Source: Scytonema sp. UIC 10036
Lineage (GTDB): Bacteria; Cyanobacteriota; Cyanobacteriia; Cyanobacteriales; Nostocaceae
Direction: 5' to 3'
Assembly (NCBI RefSeq): GCF_009725235.1
Contig: NZ_WJFC01000186.1
Location: 1-26,218, forward strand
DNA length: 26,218 bases
In this document: positions 8,440-15,015 of the stretch, one piece after another
Position numbering within the stretch: position 1 is the stretch's first letter
Layout: each line of letters begins with the position of its first letter
The notes under the pieces: generated by a model
The model's input: only the letters and a program-made list of their open reading frames with translations
What the model was told of the DNA's origin: nothing
Databases searched by the model: none
Position numbers and translations under genes: made by a program

Positions 8440-9789
8440 ATGGATGAAAAAAATAATTTTCAAAAAACACGTGAGTTTCTTCAAGAAACAGGTGTTAAAT
8501 TCGTGCGATTTCTTTGGTGTGATAATGCCAACATTATCCGTGGCAAAGCTGTACATATAAATATGCTATCTCACTACTACGAACATGGGGTGGGGATTTC
8601 CGTAGGTCAACAGGGAGTTCCTGTAATGTATGATGCAGTTGTCCCAGAAACTGATTTAGGTCCGGTAGGTGAAATTCGCTTAATCCCAGATTGGTCTAGC
8701 CTGAAGCCCTTGCCTTATGCCCCCGGTCATGCTCGTGCTATGGGCAACATGGTACTTAATGGTTCTGCTTGGGCGTTATGCCCGCGAAATTTCTTAAAGC
8801 GGATGATTGTCGCAGCCAAATCTCAAGGTTTGGAAGTGCGGGCAGCTTTTGAAAATGAGTTTTATTTGGTGCGGCAAACACCTGATGGTATTATTCCTGC
8901 TGATTCCACAGTATTCGCCTCAACTCAGGCAATGGATCTCAATTATGAAGTTATTAACGCGATCGCGGATGCACTCATCGCCCAAGGTATACCTGTAGAA
9001 CAGTATTACCCAGAATCTGGTCCCGGTCAGCATGAAATTTCCATGCGCTACACCGATGCTTTGCAAGCGGCTGACTGGCAGATTGCTTTTCGAGAAACTG
9101 TCAAAGCGATCGCCTACCGCCACAACCTCACCGCTTCCTTCTTACCCAAAATCTTTCCTGATGCGGCTGGTAGTGGTTGTCACATCCATTTTAGCCTTTG
9201 GTATGATGAGAAAAACCTCTTAGGCGATCCACAAGGTATCTGTGGTCTATCTCCGATAGCATTGCAATTTATTGCTGGTATCCTGCACCATCTTCCGGCA
9301 CTAATGGCACTAACGACTCCAAGTACTAATTCTTATCGCCGCATTCGTCCTCATAGTTGGAGTGGCGCTTTTCGCTGTTGGGGATTAGATAATCGAGAAG
9401 CATCTGTGAGAGTTCCCAGTGACCCCAGCTTGAACTGTCCCAGTCACTTAGAATTGAAAACTGTGGATGCCTCAGCTAATCCTTACTTAGCATTAGGTGC
9501 AGTCATTGCTGCCGGACTTGATGGTGTGCAGCGCGGTTTGACACCAGGAAAGCCAGTGAATCAAGACCCCGGATATTTATCAATGGAAGAACGTAATGAT
9601 CGTGGAATAGATTCATTACCAGATAATCTCGGACAAGCGATCGCTCACCTCCAGCAAAACGATATCTTCTTAACAGCTTTAAATCCTCAATTAGCGCAAG
9701 CTTTCTTAGCAGTGCGTCAAGCAGAGTGGCAAGCTATGAAAGATTGGGAATTAAAGACAGAAGTCAACACATTATTAGAGAAATACTAA
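8440..9789 (+). CDS. Glutamine synthetase-like ligase (FluG C-terminal type)
   Basis: 449 residues with the complete glutamine synthetase core. Glu 138 and Glu 140 (FENEF) and Glu 192/Glu 199 (PESGPGQHE) bind metal. His 248/His 250 lie in GSGCHIHFSLW, the nucleotide/metal loop. NSYRRIRP (297-304) and NREASVRVP (318-326) supply the Arg and Glu of the glutamate site. The sequence departs from housekeeping GlnA: it is shorter at the C-terminus and lacks the adenylylation-loop Tyr context, as in FluG, GlnT and gamma-glutamyl-amine ligases. It probably joins glutamate to ammonia or to an amine, using ATP. It starts at ATG 8440, 152 bases after the oxygenase, and its stop is 17 bases before the amidohydrolase, so the last two are surely co-transcribed. 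No glnA-type riboswitch is visible upstream. Confidence 0.88.
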   Translation: MDEKNNFQKTREFLQETGVKFVRFLWCDNANIIRGKAVHINMLSHYYEHGVGISVGQQGVPVMYDAVVPETDLGPVGEIRLIPDWSSLKPLPYAPGHARAMGNMVLNGSAWALCPRNFLKRMIVAAKSQGLEVRAAFENEFYLVRQTPDGIIPADSTVFASTQAMDLNYEVINAIADALIAQGIPVEQYYPESGPGQHEISMRYTDALQAADWQIAFRETVKAIAYRHNLTASFLPKIFPDAAGSGCHIHFSLWYDEKNLLGDPQGICGLSPIALQFIAGILHHLPALMALTTPSTNSYRRIRPHSWSGAFRCWGLDNREASVRVPSDPSLNCPSHLELKTVDASANPYLALGAVIAAGLDGVQRGLTPGKPVNQDPGYLSMEERNDRGIDSLPDNLGQAIAHLQQNDIFLTALNPQLAQAFLAVRQAEWQAMKDWELKTEVNTLLEKY

Positions 9790-9806
9790 CGATATTTCAC
9801 CAAAGC

Positions 9807-10928
9807 ATGAATTTAGCTGATATTCCTTTAATTGACCAACACGCCCATAACATATTAAAACCAGAAGTAGCTGCCCAATATCCTTATGCAGCTGCTTTCA
9901 CGGAAAGCTATCATCCAGACATTATCAACTACCATGCCCGCTACACGTTCTTTTATCGACGTAGCTTGCGGGAGGTTGCTGCTTTGTTGGACTGTGAAGC
10001 TCAAGAAACAGCAATTTTGGCACGGCGGGAAAGTTTAGGCTTAGAAGAACTCATACAGATTTATTTTCACGCTGCCAATCTAGAGGGAATTTATTTGGAT
10101 GATGGTTTAAAACCAGAAACTATGCTACCTCTGTCGTGGCATGAAAAGTTTGTTTCTGTGCGACGAATTCTGAGATTAGAAATGTTAGCAGAACAACTCA
10201 TTCCACAATCACCGGATTTTACCACTTTCCTAGCCAGATTCAACAGCGAACTCGATCCACCACCACCAGGGGTAGTTGCTTTTAAAAGTATTGCCTGTTA
10301 TCGGACTGGTTTGGATATTCAACCTGTAGCTGAAGAGGTGGCTGTAGCTCATTTTAACAACCTCAAGCAAAAATTTCCAACTCAACCAGTCCGGCTCACA
10401 GATAAACCCCTGATTGATTTTTTGTTGCAACAGGCATTATTGATAGCGGCAAAATATCACCTTCCAGTGCAATTACATACTGGCTACGGCGATCCCGACT
10501 TGGATTTACGATTGGCTAATCCCCTATATTTACGACATTTACTAGAGTCACCACAGTACATCCATGTACCAATAGTCTTGCTACACGCATCCTATCCCTA
10601 CATGCAGGAGGCTGGTTATTTGGCTTCTGTATATCCTCAAGTTTATTTAGATTTTGGTTTGGCAGTACCGTTTTTAAGTGTATCTGGGATGCGAGAAACC
10701 ATCAGACAGTTATTAGAATTAGCTCCCACTACCAAACTCATGTATGCTTCTGATGCTCACTCAATTCCAGAATTGTATTACTTGGGTGCAAAATGGGGTC
10801 GCCAACTGTTAGGAGAAGTTCTGTGGCAAGCAGTTGACGATTCTGACATTACTGTTGCTGAAGCTGAGGCGATCGCTGTTGCAATTTTACGTGAAAATGC
10901 TTTATCTCTTTATCCATCAGCTCAGTAG
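9807..10928 (+). CDS. Amidohydrolase-2-type hydrolase (FluG N-terminal type)
   Basis: 373 residues from ATG 9807. A longer in-frame form from GTG 9726 would overlap the preceding gene by 64 bases and adds nothing conserved. TIM-barrel amidohydrolase features are His 12 and His 14 (DQHAHNI), Lys 160 (VVAFKSIACYRTGLD), His 224 (LPVQLHTGYGDPD), His 260 (IVLLHASYPY) and Asp 316 (LMYASDAHS). These are the metal ligands and catalytic Asp of the family; the Lys sits where a bridging lysine may occur. In fungal and plant FluG proteins this domain is fused in front of a GS-like domain; here the two are separate genes in the reverse order, 17 bases apart. It could hydrolyse the amide bond that the neighbouring ligase makes, or a related one. 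The stop codon TAG lies inside the start of an intergenic repeat. Confidence 0.87.
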   Translation: MNLADIPLIDQHAHNILKPEVAAQYPYAAAFTESYHPDIINYHARYTFFYRRSLREVAALLDCEAQETAILARRESLGLEELIQIYFHAANLEGIYLDDGLKPETMLPLSWHEKFVSVRRILRLEMLAEQLIPQSPDFTTFLARFNSELDPPPPGVVAFKSIACYRTGLDIQPVAEEVAVAHFNNLKQKFPTQPVRLTDKPLIDFLLQQALLIAAKYHLPVQLHTGYGDPDLDLRLANPLYLRHLLESPQYIHVPIVLLHASYPYMQEAGYLASVYPQVYLDFGLAVPFLSVSGMRETIRQLLELAPTTKLMYASDAHSIPELYYLGAKWGRQLLGEVLWQAVDDSDITVAEAEAIAVAILRENALSLYPSAQ

Positions 10929-10975
10929 GTTGGGTTGAGGAACGAAACCCAACATTTACAGCCATTTGTTGGGTT
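10925..10975 (-). repeat. CCCAACA-type intergenic repeat, copy 2 (inverted)
   Basis: GTAGGTTGGGTTGAGGAACG begins at 10925 and continues to AACCCAACA (10946-10954); a TGTTGGGTTT arm follows at 10968-10977. It is the reverse complement of the copy at 16908-16955. It starts at the very stop codon of the amidohydrolase and could fold into a hairpin (CCCAACA / TGTTGGG) at the end of that transcript. Confidence 0.75.
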
Positions 10976-11042
10976 TCACACACGGGTTTACCCCTACTAC
11001 AAAAATTCTCAGCCCTTGCAGTATTGGGTTGGAGTCCATTGG

Positions 11043-11954
11043 TTACCGATATCCTGTAGTATCAGGAGGTTTACCAACCTCCTGCACCTCTCGAATGTAA
11101 CGCAAAGCATCAGGTTGAGAGCCATCCAGATCCGTAAAGCCATAGATTTGTGCCAGTTGACCGCTTGAAAGAGACTGACCATTCCATCGAGCTACCGACC
11201 GATCGCCAGCTAGATGGGCGACAGCACGTCCGACGTAATGTGGCGTTTCGGAGATAACGAAGTGGGGTTCTTTTGCGATCGCATCCCGCCAGTTGGCTTC
11301 ACTCACTCCAAAATGCTCTAGCATAATCTCCGAGCGCATCCAACCTGGCGTCAGAGCAACAGCAGTACAGCCATGGGGTTGAAGCTCTTGCGCTAGCGCC
11401 CATGCCATACGTATCACAGAAGTTTTGGCAAGGTCATAGAACAGTGATAGTCGATAGTGAGTGTCGTTGTATTCAGCCGTACCATCCGTCATTTCCACCA
11501 ATAAGGAGCCTGGATTTTTGATTAAAAGCGGCAGTGCAAAGTGGCTGGTGATAATGTGAGTGTCAATTGCCAACCTTAACATCCGCAATCCGTTGTCGAG
11601 AGAGTGTTTCCACACAGGAGTGTTCCACTCTGCCAGGTATTCCGCCCCCCAAATATCGTTAACTAGAACATCCAAACGACCTTGCTCGCGTTCGATTCGA
11701 GCTACCAGTGCTTGCACTTGCACGGGATCTAAATGATCGACTTGAATAGCGATTCCCTGTCCGCCCGCTTGGTTCACTAGGTTTGCTGTCTCTTCTATGG
11801 TTTCGGGACGGTTGTACTCCGAGCGTTGAGCACGTGTGGTGCGTCCGGTGACATAAACTGTTGCTCCCGCCGCACCCAGTTCAACTGCAATGCCGCGCCC
11901 TGCTCCACGAGTCGCTCCGGCAACGAGCACAATCTTATCCTTCAATGGCTGCAT
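11043..11954 (-). CDS. Short-chain dehydrogenase/reductase (SDR), atypical active site
   Basis: 303 residues. A Rossmann nucleotide loop GATRGAGRG (13-21) is followed by VTGRTT (35-40), whose Arg suggests NADP preference. The catalytic Tyr-x-x-x-Lys is Tyr 173 and Lys 177 (FYDLAKTS). The usual Asn-Asn-Ala-Gly is replaced by VNDIWG (98-103), and the Ser that normally lies about 13 residues before the Tyr appears to be Thr (EMTDGTAEY), so it is an unusual but probably active member. The PGWMRSEIM segment after the lysine is typical. The gene is divergent from the broken YafY-type regulator, with 116 bases between the old starts and operator-like palindromes there. The substrate is unknown. Confidence 0.85.
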   Translation of the reverse strand: MQPLKDKIVLVAGATRGAGRGIAVELGAAGATVYVTGRTTRAQRSEYNRPETIEETANLVNQAGGQGIAIQVDHLDPVQVQALVARIEREQGRLDVLVNDIWGAEYLAEWNTPVWKHSLDNGLRMLRLAIDTHIITSHFALPLLIKNPGSLLVEMTDGTAEYNDTHYRLSLFYDLAKTSVIRMAWALAQELQPHGCTAVALTPGWMRSEIMLEHFGVSEANWRDAIAKEPHFVISETPHYVGRAVAHLAGDRSVARWNGQSLSSGQLAQIYGFTDLDGSQPDALRYIREVQEVGKPPDTTGYR

Positions 11955-12005
11955 AATTGACCTGCTCCATAATCTTCATCTTTTTGCAGCATAAATGCCA
12001 TTTCC

Positions 12006-12020
12006 TGACACCCTTTGTCA
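12006..12020. promoter_or_regulatory. Operator-like palindrome TGACA-N5-TGTCA
   Basis: A perfect 5-bp inverted repeat with a 5-base spacer (TGACACCCTTTGTCA), 52 bases upstream of the SDR start and 51 bases before the ancestral regulator ATG at 12071. Its position between divergent genes suggests the binding site of the adjacent YafY/WYL-type regulator. The assignment rests on position and symmetry only. Confidence 0.55.
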
Positions 12021-12026
12021 TATTTA

Positions 12027-12054
12027 AGGAGTAAAGTTAAAAAAGAGTACTCCT
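12027..12054. promoter_or_regulatory. Second inverted repeat in the SDR/regulator spacer
   Basis: AGGAGTA (12027-12033) and TACTCCT (12048-12054) form a perfect 7-bp inverted repeat with a 14-base A-rich spacer. It could be a second operator half-site pair or a hairpin in the leader of the regulator mRNA. Confidence 0.35.
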
Positions 12055-12078
12055 TTCCCCATCCCTTGCTATGCGTGC

Positions 12079-12113
12079 CGATCGCGAAGCGCAAGCTGTA
12101 CCCAGCTTATCGC
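12079..12113. repeat. Small palindromic repeat, copy B, inserted in regulator start
   Basis: This matches the reverse complement of copy A (2403-2436) at most positions. The stem is AAGCTG/CAGCTT here and AAGCCG/CGGCTT in copy A, a paired (compensatory) change, with the same 4-base loop. It sits directly behind the ancestral start codon of the YafY-type regulator. Confidence 0.7.
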
Positions 12114-12586
12114 CTCCTCTCCATCCTGATGCTGTTGCAGGTTCATGAACGTCTGACGGCACGGGATTTGGCAGAACGATTAGAAGTTTCCGAACGCACC
12201 ATTTACCGAGATATGGAAGCACTCAGTAGTGCTGGGGTGCCAGTGGTGGCAGAACGGGGTATTGGAGGTGGTTGGAGTTTACTCGACAACTACCAGACTA
12301 CGCTGACTGGATTTAACCTCGGAGAGATTCAAGCGCTGTTTTTGCCCAAGCCCGCTCACTTGTTAGCCGATTTAGGCTGGAGTCAGGCATTTGAGGCAGC
12401 CCTGCTCAAGCTTTTGGCAGCTCTACCCTCTGCCAATCGTCAGCAGGCAGAAGCAGTCAGCCAACGCATTCATCTCGATCCAACGGGCTGGCATCGGTGG
12501 GAAGAAGAAATGTCAGCGTTTCCAATTCTTCAAACAGCAATCTGGCAGGAGCGGCAACTACACCTAAGCTACGAGTGCAGCGATCG

Positions 12587-12610
12587 CCTTCCATACCAGT
12601 TCCTCAAATT
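12587..12610 (+). repeat. 24-bp direct repeat at the regulator breakpoint, copy 1
   Basis: CCTTCCATACCAGTTCCTCA and the following AATT match the sequence at 14344-14367 at 22 of 24 positions. It begins where the regulator's WYL domain stops resembling the family. Confidence 0.55.
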
Positions 12611-12826
12611 ATGTTTAGGTACGGTTGTATTCGCAGTCCACGCAATTGTGAAGGTAGATGCTGCTCTCAAAAAACACAGGGTGTAGGGTGTGGGGGAGAC
12701 AGTACGTTGCTCTAAGAAAGGTTGCTAAGTAACGAAATGACATGGGTTTGTGAAAAAGCGATTGCCACTCCACTACCAACAACCTATTACAATTTTTACA
12801 GAACTTAATCCTAACGATGAAGTGCA

Positions 12827-13285
12827 ATGGAAAAAGCGACATTTGGGGCTGGCTGTTTTTGGGGCTTGGAGGCGGCATTTCGTAAAGTTAAAGGAGTCAT
12901 TTCAACCTCTGTTGGCTACATGGGAGGGCATTTTCCCAACCCCTCCTATTTAGATGTACTGTCAAGAATCACGGGTCATGCCGAGGTCGTGCAGGTAGAA
13001 TACGATCCGCAACAAGTGAGTTACAATGAGCTGCTAGATGTTTTTTGGAATATCCACGACCCCACAACGTTAAATCGCCAAGGACCCGATCGCGGCGAGC
13101 AGTACAGGTCAGTTATCTTTTTCCACAACCAAAAGCAAGAAGTTGCTGCAAAGCAGTCCAAGGAAAAGCAACAGAGATCTGGCTCTTTTGATAAAGATAT
13201 CGTGACCCAAATTGAACCAGCAAGTGAATATTACTTAGCGACAGAAGACCACCAACAGTATTTTGAGAAGAAGGGACGACGTTAG
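12827..13285 (+). CDS. msrA: Peptide-methionine (S)-S-oxide reductase
   Basis: 152 residues, about normal for a short MsrA. The catalytic Cys 10 lies in GAGCFWGLEAAF. Other family marks are VGYMGGHFPNPSY, the GHAEVVQVEYDP strand, the WNIHDPTTLNRQGPDRGEQYRS stretch that lines the methionine sulfoxide pocket, and the terminal HQQYFEKKG. It reduces the S-epimer of methionine sulfoxide in proteins, using thioredoxin, and is part of oxidative stress repair in the cytoplasm. It starts at ATG 12827; the weak ATGAAG element just upstream is not a strong Shine-Dalgarno. The recycling Cys residues found at the C-terminus of longer MsrA proteins are absent, so the resolving mechanism may differ. Confidence 0.93.
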   Translation: MEKATFGAGCFWGLEAAFRKVKGVISTSVGYMGGHFPNPSYLDVLSRITGHAEVVQVEYDPQQVSYNELLDVFWNIHDPTTLNRQGPDRGEQYRSVIFFHNQKQEVAAKQSKEKQQRSGSFDKDIVTQIEPASEYYLATEDHQQYFEKKGRR

Positions 13286-13290
13286 TTATG

Positions 13291-13325
13291 GTAGAATACA
13301 ACCTACAACAAGTGAGTTACGATGA
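13291..13325 (+). pseudogene. Short duplicated remnant of msrA
   Basis: Matches msrA 12995-13029 at 30 of 35 bases. In frame it encodes VEYNLQQVSYDE, against VEYDPQQVSYNE in the intact gene. It lies 6 bases after the msrA stop, with no further msrA similarity beyond it. It looks like the leftover of a tandem duplication or of a second copy that was deleted. Confidence 0.6.
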
Positions 13326-13359
13326 ACGTTATACAGCTAGAGCAGTCAATCTTCCGGTT

Positions 13360-13851
13360 TTAATCCTTATTGTTCCTTTGATTTCGTTTAGAAATCACCT
13401 CAAGATAATCTTGTCCCCGTTCTGTAATTTTTACGTAGTCTCTTAAATTTCCTTCACGTGGCATTGAGCCAATATGTTTATTAAGGTAACTTTCAATAAG
13501 TCCTAATGTCCGCAAACGACGTAGCTCCTGTTTGAAACTGTCTCGTTTTACATATTTAAGGTATGGTTCGGAACTGGCTAACCTTTGGAGATGTTTTAGC
13601 TCGTAATCGTTAATTATAGTTGTATAAATCTCTTTTTCCTGACGATTATTTACAACTTGTTCTATTGCTGCTAGACGATTATTTACAATCTGTTCTATTT
13701 CTGCCAAACGCTTTATCAATTCTGTATTGACTTCAATTTGTTGTTTTTGGGCTTCTAATTTTGCTTGAAGTGCTGCCCAAGCCTGAACCACTGCCGCTCC
13801 AGCCGCCACTACTCCAGTTACTACTGTCCCAATTGCAATCCAATCCGCCAT
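13360..13851 (-). CDS. Membrane-anchored coiled-coil protein with a winged-helix-like C-terminus
   Basis: 163 residues; not a family I recognise. An N-terminal hydrophobic helix (about 5-27, WIAIGTVVTGVVAAGAAVVQAW) is followed by a charged coiled coil (about 28-75). The coil contains an exact-length tandem duplication of 11 residues, AEIEQIVNNRL / AAIEQVVNNRQ (about 50-71). The C-terminal part (about 85-155) ends with LRRLRTLGLIES and then DYVKITERGQDYLEV, which looks like the recognition helix and wing of a MarR/PadR-type fold. An anchored DNA-binding or protein-binding adaptor is conceivable. The gene starts at ATG 13851; the stop lies 34 bases after the msrA remnant on the opposite strand. 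Confidence 0.7.
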   Translation of the reverse strand: MADWIAIGTVVTGVVAAGAAVVQAWAALQAKLEAQKQQIEVNTELIKRLAEIEQIVNNRLAAIEQVVNNRQEKEIYTTIINDYELKHLQRLASSEPYLKYVKRDSFKQELRRLRTLGLIESYLNKHIGSMPREGNLRDYVKITERGQDYLEVISKRNQRNNKD

Positions 13852-14279
13852 AGGCTTTGTACTTTTGATTTAATACCGACAGTGTAAACATACCATCTAA
13901 TACTTAAGTAAATTATATGGAGACAGTTGGTGAAGCAAGGAAGTTTAAAACCTTTAATGGAATGGCTTTAACACTTCTTTTGCGTACATCCCAATCTTTA
14001 TGCGATCGCTTCTGTGTTCCTTCTCTGTTCGGGGACGATAGATAAGAGTCTTTAGTTGTCGCTCAATCTTAACAAAGAATGCTGGCAATGGTACGACTAA
14101 CTGTTTGGCTAGTCAAAAATTACATATTGGTGTATTTTACAGAAAAACGTTTCAGCATTTTCCACTATAATTCAGGTGAATTATTGTCCCTAATTTCCGG
14201 AATGCTGTAACTGGGTTTTGTAGTTACAGTCAACAAAAACAAATTTTATTTACTAATTTTAAAGCTTATATCTAAACCC

Positions 14280-14309
14280 AAACCACGCTGTTAATTGCAG
14301 TGTGGTTTT
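14280..14309 (+). terminator. Terminator-like hairpin without an upstream gene
   Basis: AAACCACGCTG (14280-14290) pairs with CAGTGTGGTTT (14298-14308) with one G-T wobble and a 7-base loop, ending in TTTT then ATAC. No annotated plus-strand gene ends before it. It may end an unannotated small RNA, or attenuate the usp leader. Confidence 0.35.
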
Positions 14310-14343
14310 ATACATTATAAAGCGCGATCGCAAGAAGTATTAG

Positions 14344-14367
14344 CCTTCCACACAAGTTCCTCAAATT
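14344..14367 (+). repeat. 24-bp direct repeat, copy 2
   Basis: CCTTCCACACAAGTTCCTCA followed by AATT; 22 of 24 bases match 12587-12610. It lies about 100 bases before the usp start. Confidence 0.55.
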
Positions 14368-14466
14368 GTTGTCTTATAAACATAAGTGAAAGCGATCGGC
14401 AAGAACGCAAATACAGAGTCACAAGTAGCTAAAAGCTTGAGCAAAACAGTTTGGAGGCAAACTCAT

Positions 14467-14991
14467 ATGTTTAACAAAATACTGGTTGCATTAGACACAT
14501 CTACCAGCAGTCGGAGTGTTTTTGAGGAAGCATTTGCCTTAGCGAAGGCTTTACAAGCTAACCTGATGTTGTTGCACGTACTATCGCCAGAAGAAGAGGG
14601 AAGCCCAGATATTTCTTTACTATCCAGCCCTGAGTACTATGTGGGGCTGGGGATGAGCACCGAAATTTTGAAAATACAGCACTCTTCCTGGGAAGAGTTT
14701 GTTAATCGGGGACTAGAGATGTTGCGATCGTTTGCAGATGAAGCAACTGCTGCTGGTGTCAGTTCCGAATTTACTCAAAACCCTGGTAGTCCAGGGCAGA
14801 CTATCTGCGAATTTGCCCGTAATGGCGAATTTGACTTAATTGTTATCGGACGTAGGGGTCGTTCTGGTCTCTCTGAGTTGTTGTTAGGTAGTGTTAGCAA
14901 TTACGTCCTACACCATGCCTCTTGTTCTGTCTTGACTGTACAGCATCCTGTGACTGCAACTAAAACTGAAGTTGCACAGGCAGAAGTGTGA
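14467..14991 (+). CDS. Universal stress protein (UspA family)
   Basis: 174 residues from ATG 14467, which has GGAGG at 14453-14457, nine bases upstream. A longer GTG start at 14386 would add 27 unconserved residues. The Usp fold is clear: an N-terminal MFNKILVALDTSTSS strand, LMLLHVLSPEE, and the ATP-binding loop GRRGRSGLSELLLGSVS followed by CSVLTV. Proteins of this class bind ATP and support survival under stress; partners are not evident here. The middle part carries an insertion (about 55-85, PDISLLSSPEYYVG) common in cyanobacterial members. It converges with the Nmad2 gene, the stops being about 24 bases apart. Confidence 0.9.
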   Translation: MFNKILVALDTSTSSRSVFEEAFALAKALQANLMLLHVLSPEEEGSPDISLLSSPEYYVGLGMSTEILKIQHSSWEEFVNRGLEMLRSFADEATAAGVSSEFTQNPGSPGQTICEFARNGEFDLIVIGRRGRSGLSELLLGSVSNYVLHHASCSVLTVQHPVTATKTEVAQAEV

Positions 14992-15015
14992 AATAGCTAG
15001 TTTTCAAATAAGACA

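Larger units (their letters stand above)
12071..12686 (+). pseudogene. YafY-type HTH/WYL regulator, disrupted at both ends
   Basis: The body encodes a clear HTH_11-type winged helix (LTARDLAERLEVSERTIYRD, then MEALSSAGVPVVAERG and a GGWSLLDNY wing) followed by the spacer helices that lead into a WYL domain. Two lesions are visible. At the start, ATG CGT GCC GAT CGC (12071-12085) would read straight into CTC CTC TCC (12114) as MRADRLLSILMLLQ, the usual family start, if 28 bases (12086-12113) were absent. Those 28 bases belong to a hairpin repeat and shift the frame. The only in-frame alternative begins at TTG 12015, inside the operator region. At the end, the frame leaves the WYL domain after LHLSYECSD near 12580 and runs on to TAG 12684-12686, so the ligand-binding domain is missing. 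A functional regulator is unlikely. The divergent SDR was probably its target. Confidence 0.75.
13852..14466. other. Divergent intergenic region with two hairpins
   Basis: 615 bases between the minus-strand coiled-coil gene and the plus-strand usp gene. Contents are a HIP1 octamer near 14000, a hairpin CTGTAACT/AGTTACAG (14205-14229), a second terminator-like hairpin (14280-14309), another HIP1 octamer near 14325, and the second copy of the 24-bp repeat (14344-14367). No convincing coding frame was seen; the stretch 13900-14200 is plain AT-rich sequence. Confidence 0.5.

Noticed and set aside
9726..9806. Longer N-terminus for the amidohydrolase from GTG 9726
   Set aside because: It would overlap the GS-like gene by 64 bases, and the added residues lack conservation; ATG 9807 gives the usual family start.
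10935..11168. A 77-codon plus-strand frame between the amidohydrolase and SDR genes
   Set aside because: It lies within an intergenic repeat and then antisense to the 3' end of the SDR gene; no coding features.
14386..14466. Longer N-terminus for the universal stress protein from GTG 14386
   Set aside because: ATG 14467 has a good GGAGG site and begins directly with the family's first strand.
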